Shown in pieces: positions 9,974 through 14,089 of a DNA stretch of 59,794 nucleotides. The DNA comes from Bacteroidales bacterium (GTDB lineage: Bacteria > Bacteroidota > Bacteroidia > Bacteroidales > UBA10428): positions 1 to 59,794 of the forward strand of contig JAFGOZ010000398.1 of the NCBI GenBank assembly GCA_016926235.1, read 5' to 3'. The first letter of the stretch is position 1. Each line of letters begins with the position of its first letter. The position numbers and the translations under genes are program-made. The notes beneath the pieces are model-generated. The model did not search any database. It saw only the letters and a program-made list of their open reading frames with translations, and was not told the DNA's origin.

Positions 9974-10293
9974 GGAAGAAAGGACTTCCCATACGTTGGG
10001 ACAATAAAGCCAGGGATAACCTTAATGGAATCTATGATTATATTTCAGAAGATTCTGTAAGTGCTGCACGTTATGTAAAAAAAGAACTCATAAAACTTGC
10101 TGGTAGTCTGAATGATTTTCCTGAAAAATACTCAAAGGAAGAATACCTGGCCGATGAATCTGAAAATTACAGGTCAGTTGCAAAATGGAGTTATAAAATT
10201 ATTTACGAGGTTACAGACGAATGCATTATTATAGCAGATATCTTTCACACCAGCCAGCATCCTATGAAGATAAAACGGGTAAAAGATAAGTAA
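9967..10293 (+). CDS. RelE/ParE-family toxin
   Basis: A 108-residue protein of the RelE/ParE superfamily: an N-terminal helix-hairpin (WDNKARDNLNGIYDYIS), the central FPEKYSKEEYLADESENYRSV and a beta sheet ending in YKIIYEVTDECIIIADIFHTSQHP, the usual conserved end of this family. The only start-like codon in place is TTG at 9967, overlapping the antitoxin stop; there is no ATG nearby, so expression probably depends on translational coupling. Members either cleave ribosome-bound mRNA (RelE) or poison gyrase (ParE); the YRSV...IIYEV pattern fits the ParE side better, but the sequence does not settle it. Confidence 0.8.
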   Translation: MVGKKGLPIRWDNKARDNLNGIYDYISEDSVSAARYVKKELIKLAGSLNDFPEKYSKEEYLADESENYRSVAKWSYKIIYEVTDECIIIADIFHTSQHPMKIKRVKDK

Positions 10294-10342
10294 CCCACGA
10301 CCACCCCTGTTAGGTATAATATGGCCTCAAGTTAACAATGAA

Positions 10343-10750
10343 ATGAAAAGAGCTTATATCTACATCCTCTCCAACAAAAACCGCACTACCCTTTACATAG
10401 GAGTTACCAACAACCTGCAGCGCAGGCAATGTCATTTAGTTAAGAAAAATATATGACTCCGGAGGAGTCAAATGTTTATAGAAATGAATGTATTTCTATA
10501 AACATACGACCCCGGCCGGGGTCGTATCTCCTTAACTAAATGACATTGGAAGCGCAGTATGTTGGAGCATAAGTCCGGTTTGGGTTCGGTGTTTACCAGG
10601 AGGTATGGTCTTACCTGTTTGCTTTATTTTGAAGAGATTATTGGCATCCATGGAGGCATAACAGCAACCCCTACCAATCCAACTACCTCCCCGAAAAATC
10701 AAAAAACAAAGTCATTGATTTGGCAAGGGCCTTCCAGTAGTCAAACATAA
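10343..10750 (+). pseudogene. GIY-YIG endonuclease gene 2, split by a MITE-like insertion
   Basis: The 5' part (10343-10425) encodes the GIY-YIG start (YIYILSNKNRTTLYIGVTNN) and the frame resumes at 10558 with MLEHKSGLGSVFTRRYG, the next conserved block with the catalytic Arg. Removing the element plus one copy of the 6-bp duplication GCGCAG joins them exactly in frame as NNLQRSMLEHK. After LLYFEEIIGIHGG the product no longer follows the family and the remaining sequence is a relic of a GH2 gene read backwards, so the copy was already 3'-damaged. The ATG at 10559 that opens the second half is not an independent start. Confidence 0.8.
10426..10551. mobile_element. MITE-like palindromic element with nested hairpins
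   Basis: A ~126-bp non-coding insertion flanked by direct repeats GCGCAG (10420-10425 and 10552-10557). Its ends are an 18-bp perfect inverted repeat, CAATGTCATTTAGTTAAG at 10427-10444 and its complement at 10531-10548. Between them lie three further palindromes: GACTCCGGAGGAGTC, a ~14-bp inverted repeat starting ATGTTTATAGAAAT, and the GC-rich ACGACCCCGGCCGGGGTCGT. The whole could fold into a multi-hairpin RNA or cruciform. It has no coding capacity and must have been moved in trans by an unknown transposase. Confidence 0.8.
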
Positions 10751-10751
10751 A
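10683..10751 (-). pseudogene. Relic of a GH2 gene 3' end (copy 1)
   Basis: On the minus strand this stretch encodes FMFDYWKALAKSMTLFFDF then SGR and a stop, nearly identical to the end of the GH2 protein at 14090 (MYFDYWKARAKSMRLFFDF, SGS, stop). Only the last ~22 codons are present. The first 42 bp (10683-10724) are base-identical to 12830-12871. Confidence 0.75.
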
Positions 10752-10768
10752 GTTTTTAGAAGAATTAT

Positions 10769-10799
10769 GAAAGGCCTTTTAACATTCAAGGTCTTTTTA
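10769..10799 (+). terminator. Possible rho-independent terminator
   Basis: AAAGGCCTT and AAGGTCTTT form a 9-bp stem (one G-U pair) with a 9-base loop followed by a T-rich run. It would stop plus-strand transcription before it enters the convergent PIN toxin gene. Confidence 0.4.
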
Positions 10800-11204
10800 T
10801 TTAAAAGGATTAACAATTGTTAGAATGTTATCAATGACCTGTCCGTCTTGCATATCTTCAGTATAAAGCGTTATGCAATTACTTGAAAGGGCTGCAGTAA
10901 TAATCAATGAATCATAAAATGAGTACTGGTATTTATCAGCAATTTGGCAGGCCCTTTCAATAGTAGCGGGCTTGTTTACATAAATATTAAAATCAGAACT
11001 TACTTCAGCAATAACCTTTTCTATGGTTTGCCAGTCCTGTTTAAACTTTTTTTTCAATGTGTTCGATAGTTCGGTCAGGACCAGGGTGCTGATAAATGTA
11101 TTGGGATCGTTGACAATATTTAAAGCTGCTTGCCGTTTAGCCGGTTCGTCATTGGTAAAGCAGAAAACAAGGATATTGGTATCAATAAAACAATTATCGT
11201 TTAT
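10797..11204 (-). CDS. PIN-domain toxin (VapC-like) with no canonical start codon
   Basis: The reading frame encodes a full PIN domain of ~136 residues: CFIDTNILVF with the first catalytic Asp at the N-terminus, TELSNTLKK with the acidic Glu in the middle, and FYDSLIITAALSSNC then LYTEDMQDG with the C-terminal acidic residues. PIN toxins are Mg-dependent RNases that cut tRNA or rRNA. From the upstream stop to the family's N-terminus there is no ATG, GTG or TTG; the best placed codon is ATA at 11204, overlapping the antitoxin gene by 11 bp. A TTG at 11057 would give only the C-terminal 86 residues without the first Asp. Either ATA is used through coupling, or a mutation has silenced the toxin. 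Confidence 0.7.
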   Translation of the reverse strand: MNDNCFIDTNILVFCFTNDEPAKRQAALNIVNDPNTFISTLVLTELSNTLKKKFKQDWQTIEKVIAEVSSDFNIYVNKPATIERACQIADKYQYSFYDSLIITAALSSNCITLYTEDMQDGQVIDNILTIVNPFK

Positions 11205-11409
11205 TTGCTTCTTCCCTGTTAAATTTAAACCCTTTGGTATTTAATTTTATCGCAGAAAAACTTTTACTGCTTTTAGTGCTATAATAAATCACATCTTCCA
11301 AAGGCTCATCGACAGCAAAAGCAATCACTTCCATTTTCTTACCAATATACTTTTCAGGAATATTGAAAGTAAGATAGTTTTTATCAGGTGTTATAACTGT
11401 CCGTATCAT
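11194..11409 (-). CDS. Antitoxin paired with the PIN toxin
   Basis: A 71-residue protein with a beta-rich N-terminus (MIRTVITPDKNYLTFNIPEKY) and a charged C-terminal tail ending EEANKR. This resembles small Bacteroidota antitoxins encoded immediately upstream of PIN toxins, in which the first half dimerises and binds DNA and the tail blocks the active site. Its stop codon lies inside the toxin reading frame. Transcription is expected from the promoter within the duplicated repeat at 11449-11556, shared in sequence with the RelE-type module near 13461. Confidence 0.7.
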   Translation of the reverse strand: MIRTVITPDKNYLTFNIPEKYIGKKMEVIAFAVDEPLEDVIYYSTKSSKSFSAIKLNTKGFKFNREEANKR

Positions 11410-11448
11410 AATCTGAAATTTCTATTTTGTATTCGTTGATGATCCTTC

Positions 11449-11556
11449 CAAAATTATTTCTTTTGGATATGAAAAACAATATCATTCCAAAGGAATCTGT
11501 CTGATCCACTTTGTATTCTGGTTTAGAAAAACCGGTGTCTTAATTTCAAGGCTTCC
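11449..11556 (-). repeat. Promoter-bearing repeat, copy 1
   Basis: About 108 bp closely matching 13491-13599. Read on the minus strand it contains a TTG (-33), a ~20-base spacer and TAATTTTG (-7, complement of 11449-11456), 40 bp before the PIN-antitoxin ATG. Just upstream is the perfect 13-bp palindrome ATTCCAAAGGAAT (11484-11496), a candidate operator. Confidence 0.7.
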
Positions 11557-11594
11557 AGAATCCTGTATTCTGTCTCCTTACCTTCTTTCAGAAC

Positions 11595-11642
11595 ATAGGT
11601 GTAACCAACAACCTGCAGATCAGGATGCCGGAGCATAAGTGA
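11595..11642 (+). pseudogene. GIY-YIG endonuclease gene fragment 3
   Basis: Sixteen codons, IGVTNNLQIRMPEHK and a stop, match the second conserved block of GIY-YIG proteins and the two other fragments at 9472 and 10343. No start codon and no 3' part are present; the TGAGGATTT end is shared with fragment 1. Confidence 0.65.
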
Positions 11643-11654
11643 GGATTTCATGTT

Positions 11655-11912
11655 CTAGTAATGTCCTTTAAGTGAATGTACGATCACTTTATCGTTAAAC
11701 ACTTCATATACAATATGGTGTTCTTTGTTTATTCTGCGAGACCAGCATCCGGTAAGGTTATATTTTAGCGCTTCGGGTTTGCCAATGCCTTCATAAGGGT
11801 TTTGCATGATGGATTCAATAAGTTTGCGAATTTTCTTTAAAATAGCAATGTTGTTGGATTTTTTCCAGAAGTCCAAATCTTCCCTGGCTTGCAGGGTATA
11901 TTCTATTTCCAT
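11655..11912 (-). CDS. yoeB: YoeB/Txe-family mRNA interferase toxin
   Basis: An 85-residue protein, the usual size of YoeB. Family features are REDLDFWKK near the N-terminus, KKIRKLIESIMQNPYEGIGKPEALK in the middle, and the C-terminal active-site region WSRRINKEHHIVYEV...VHSLKGHY, with the Arg, His and terminal His-Tyr pair used in ribosome-dependent mRNA cleavage. The gene overlaps its antitoxin by 10 bp in antitoxin-first order. All catalytic residues look intact, so the toxin is probably functional. Confidence 0.88.
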   Translation of the reverse strand: MEIEYTLQAREDLDFWKKSNNIAILKKIRKLIESIMQNPYEGIGKPEALKYNLTGCWSRRINKEHHIVYEVFNDKVIVHSLKGHY

Positions 11913-12112
11913 ATATCGTCAAGGCTTATTTTAACTGTTTTCCCATCACTTGCCTGTTTTCTGCTTTTTTCAATTTTAGCAATGAACTCAGGGTTATATG
12001 GAGTATCTTTAGTAATTTCAAATTTTATTTTAAGAGCTTCAAAAAAAGCTTTGATAACGTTCATTTCCTGTTCATTTGAAGGATGTGCAATAAGTATATT
12101 TTGTGATTTCAT
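11903..12112 (-). CDS. Antitoxin of the YoeB module (DUF2683-like)
   Basis: The ATG at 12112 gives a 69-residue protein (an ATG at 12121 adds three). It begins IAHPSNEQEMNVIKAFFEALKIKFE and ends KTVKISLDDIWK, the layout of Bacteroidota antitoxins found with Txe/YoeB or RelE toxins: an N-terminal dimerisation/DNA-binding helix pair and a C-terminal toxin-binding helix. The -7 box at 12140-12147 would give a short leader ahead of this start. It would autoregulate the pair. Confidence 0.75.
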   Translation of the reverse strand: MKSQNILIAHPSNEQEMNVIKAFFEALKIKFEITKDTPYNPEFIAKIEKSRKQASDGKTVKISLDDIWK

Positions 12113-12139
12113 GGATGACAAAATTTATTGTATATTTTA

Positions 12140-12147
12140 CAAATTTA
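12140..12147 (-). promoter_or_regulatory. Promoter of the YoeB module
   Basis: On the minus strand TAAATTTG matches the -7 consensus, with TTTG 18 bases upstream as a -33 element. The box overlaps the end of the HEPN relic, so the promoter sits on debris of the neighbouring module. Confidence 0.5.
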
Positions 12148-12340
12148 GGAATAAAAGTTGGATTTCAAATTGTCTGATATTTTCTTTGTTGCTTCACCTA
12201 TAATTTCAACATTCCGTATCACGGCATCCTGTAATAATTCATTTTTATTAAAAATCCTCCATCGTAATACCTTTTGTATAGGAATAAATTTTATCTGTCG
12301 ATTGTAGCATGTGTTCAATATATGCTAAATCATCCTTCAT
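12145..12340 (-). pseudogene. HEPN (DUF86) toxin gene relic
   Basis: The ATG at 12340 overlaps the end of the nucleotidyltransferase gene, the normal MNT-HEPN arrangement. The frame reads DDLAYIEHMLQSTDKIYSYT then KGITMEDF and meets TAA; one base over it continues NELLQDAVIRNVEIIGEATK, typical DUF86, and stops after SNFYS. The essential R-x4-6-H RNase motif and the whole C-terminal half are missing. It has therefore both a frameshift and a truncation and should be inactive. Confidence 0.75.
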
Positions 12341-12620
12341 ATATTACCTTAAGATCTTTTTGAATATTATTTTTAATTCGATTATTTCGTAATGCGCCTT
12401 CTGTGACTAAATCTACTTTAATACCTAATTTATCAGATAGTTCATTTTCAATCTTTATGAGTTGAAGGAGGGAAAAATTGGTATGAAACCTTACAAGGAT
12501 ATCAATATCATGGATGATTTTGGAATCATCTCTGATGAAAGACCCAAACAATGCTACCATTTCGGGATTATAATCCCTTAGATAAGTAATATTTATATTT
12601 TGTATATCCTGCTTTGACAT
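12330..12620 (-). CDS. MntA-type minimal nucleotidyltransferase (antitoxin)
   Basis: A 96-residue minimal nucleotidyltransferase: VALFGSFIRDDSKIIHDIDI contains the GSxxR and DxD catalytic signature, followed by KLGIKVDLVTEGALRN, typical of MNT domains that AMPylate and inactivate a HEPN RNase. The partner HEPN gene immediately downstream is broken, leaving this antitoxin orphaned. A TATTTTTG sequence (complement of 12625-12632) sits immediately before the ATG and might give a leaderless transcript, but a -33 box is not clear. Confidence 0.82.
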   Translation of the reverse strand: MSKQDIQNINITYLRDYNPEMVALFGSFIRDDSKIIHDIDILVRFHTNFSLLQLIKIENELSDKLGIKVDLVTEGALRNNRIKNNIQKDLKVIYEG

Positions 12621-12730
12621 GATACAAAAATAAGCATATTTTTTTTAATAATCTGACAATCAATAGAATTTAGAATACACAGTCAGGGAAGGAGAGAGTA
12701 GCAGTGGTTGTCCGCCGTACATAACACACC

Positions 12731-12827
12731 TCACATCATGACTTCGGTCTTCCGTCTTCCGATTTCGGTCTTTTCGCACATTTCACATCACGACTTCGGT
12801 CTTCCGTCTTCCGACTTCGGTCTTTTC
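12731..12827. repeat. Two tandem 52-bp units rich in CTTCGGTCTTCCG
   Basis: Two nearly identical 52-bp copies start at 12731 and 12783. Each contains CACATCA, then GACTTCGGTCTTCCGTCTTC and GGTCTTTT. The CCGAAGA/TCTTCGG theme recurs at 35847-35876 inside a GH43-like gene. No coding role is visible; an open frame across it is composed of the repeat itself. Confidence 0.75.
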
Positions 12828-12829
12828 CT

Positions 12830-12871
12830 CTACCTCCCCGAAAAATCAAAAAACAAAGTCATTGATTTGGC
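12830..12871 (-). pseudogene. Relic of a GH2 gene 3' end (copy 2)
   Basis: Forty-two bases identical to 10683-10724. On the minus strand they encode AKSMTLFFDFSGR and a stop, the last 13 residues of a GH2 protein like the one at 14090. Unlike copy 1, homology ends abruptly at 12871. Confidence 0.7.
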
Positions 12872-12911
12872 GCTGACTTTATTAGAGTAATTGAAATGAC
12901 TACTATGGAAA

Positions 12912-13238
12912 TTACTTTATCATTTTAAGTAGTTCCCGTAGTTCATTATCTGAAATATCTTCTTTTTCGGATTTATCATAAACTGTCAGTAAGTATACAT
13001 ATTCCCTTACTGCAACAATATGAGTAATTGCCCTTGCTCCGCTTGATTTACCTTTACCTTTTGATTTGACGGCAATACGTATTTTATAGCAGTTGTTACC
13101 TAACGAGGTTCCTTGTATCGGATCAGTTTCTAATGAATCAAATAATTCAGAAAGTTCTATCCTGAATGATGGAAATTTACGGGTGAGGCGTTTAATCTGT
13201 CTGTCAAAATGTGGAATGGTTTTAACTCTATAACTCAT
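12912..13238 (-). CDS. RelE-like toxin
   Basis: A 108-residue protein of a RelE-superfamily group common in Bacteroidota: an N-terminal IPHFDRQIKRLTRKFPSF (basic recognition helix), DPIQGTSLGNNCYKIRIAVK with the conserved Lys/Arg on a beta strand, GARAITHIVAV and a C-terminal VYLLTVYDKSEKEDISDNEL. These are predicted ribosome-dependent mRNA interferases. The gene overlaps the antitoxin gene by 11 bp. Nothing suggests inactivation. Confidence 0.8.
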   Translation of the reverse strand: MSYRVKTIPHFDRQIKRLTRKFPSFRIELSELFDSLETDPIQGTSLGNNCYKIRIAVKSKGKGKSSGARAITHIVAVREYVYLLTVYDKSEKEDISDNELRELLKMIK

Positions 13239-13461
13239 TTAACAGGTCTTTAGCGTCACGTGCTTTTAATTTGCCCTGTTTGACCAGGTTCAGTTCTTCT
13301 ACAGCTTGCTTTAACCCTGACAGAATTTCTTCTTTCGATTGTTCTCCGATTTCTTCTTCTTCCAGGCCCTTATATTTTGCTTTAAGCCCTTCCCATTCCT
13401 GTATCGGAATAAACACCCCTGTTGTTTTACCTTTATTATCTGAAATATACTGTAAGTTCAT
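13228..13461 (-). CDS. Antitoxin of the RelE-like module
   Basis: The ATG at 13461 gives a 77-residue protein starting MNLQYISDNKGKTTGVFIPI, the usual start of this antitoxin group; the longer frame to 13551 would be transcribed from upstream of the promoter and is rejected. The N-terminal beta-strand segment (GVFIPIQEWEGL) resembles Phd-type DNA-binding ends, and the C-terminal charged helix (EELNLVKQGKLKARDAKDLL) would bind the toxin. Transcription comes from the TAATTTTG/TTG promoter inside the repeat at 13491-13599. Confidence 0.78.
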   Translation of the reverse strand: MNLQYISDNKGKTTGVFIPIQEWEGLKAKYKGLEEEEIGEQSKEEILSGLKQAVEELNLVKQGKLKARDAKDLLNEL

Positions 13462-13490
13462 AAATCGTTTGTTTAGTATATTTGTTAATG

Positions 13491-13599
13491 CAAAATTACT
13501 TCTTTTCGAAATGAAAAACAATATCATTCCAAAGGAATCTGTCTGATCCACTTAATATTCGGGATTAGAAATACTGCTGTCTCAATTTTCAGGGTTTCC
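13491..13599 (-). repeat. Promoter-bearing repeat, copy 2
   Basis: This copy matches 11449-11556 along its length, with a core of more than 40 consecutive identical bases. On the minus strand it supplies TTG, a 20-base spacer and TAATTTTG (complement of 13491-13498) 30 bp before the antitoxin ATG, and the same palindrome ATTCCAAAGGAAT at 13526-13538. Confidence 0.72.
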
Positions 13600-14089
13600 T
13601 ATTATATAACAAAATCTGTAAAATATTGTAAACCAGAAGAACAATTTTAGCGATCTTATTATATTTCAATAATTCCGTTTCATAAATCGTTCGGCATTTT
13701 ATTATAACATTATAGATGCAATGGATATTTATTGACATTGTTTGGGCTTCTACCATATTTTCGTGCCTATGGCACTACTTGAGAATTATGCATCTTCCTT
13801 TATAAGCACGCAAACGGCCTGATATAATTTTTATTACAAAACAAGCAAATTGTTTCTTATCAGGCAATGGAAGCATCCCACGAGTCCCGTCTGCTGAACT
13901 AAATAAAAGTGGATGGCCTTTCATCGGGACGGCTTGGGATGCGTGGGGAAACAGTTTGTGTAGATTTTGTTTAAAAATTATATGAAGCCTTGATTTTTTG
14001 TTACCTTTTGGATCAAGCCAAAAGTAATACAAATATTCAATTTTGCTACTTTGTAGTATAGTTCTACTAATGAGAAATAGTATTCTATA
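13600..14089. other. Gene-free stretch with small palindromes
   Basis: No convincing gene. It contains the palindrome GTGCCTATGGCAC (about 13763-13775) and near 14000 a hairpin formed by TTACCTTTTGG and CCAAAAGTAA beside CCTTGATTTTTT, both of which look like dispersed intergenic repeats. An open frame of 85 codons (13775-14032, minus) has no recognisable product and spans these repeats. Confidence 0.5.

Noticed and set aside
10559..10750. 63-codon frame as a separate gene
   Set aside because: Its first part is the second half of the split GIY-YIG gene and its last part is GH2 3'-end sequence read backwards.
12708..12890. 60-codon plus-strand open frame
   Set aside because: It is composed of the 52-bp tandem repeat and the GH2 relic read on the wrong strand.
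13775..14032. 85-codon minus-strand open frame
   Set aside because: No recognisable product; it runs through palindromic intergenic repeats and has no upstream signals.
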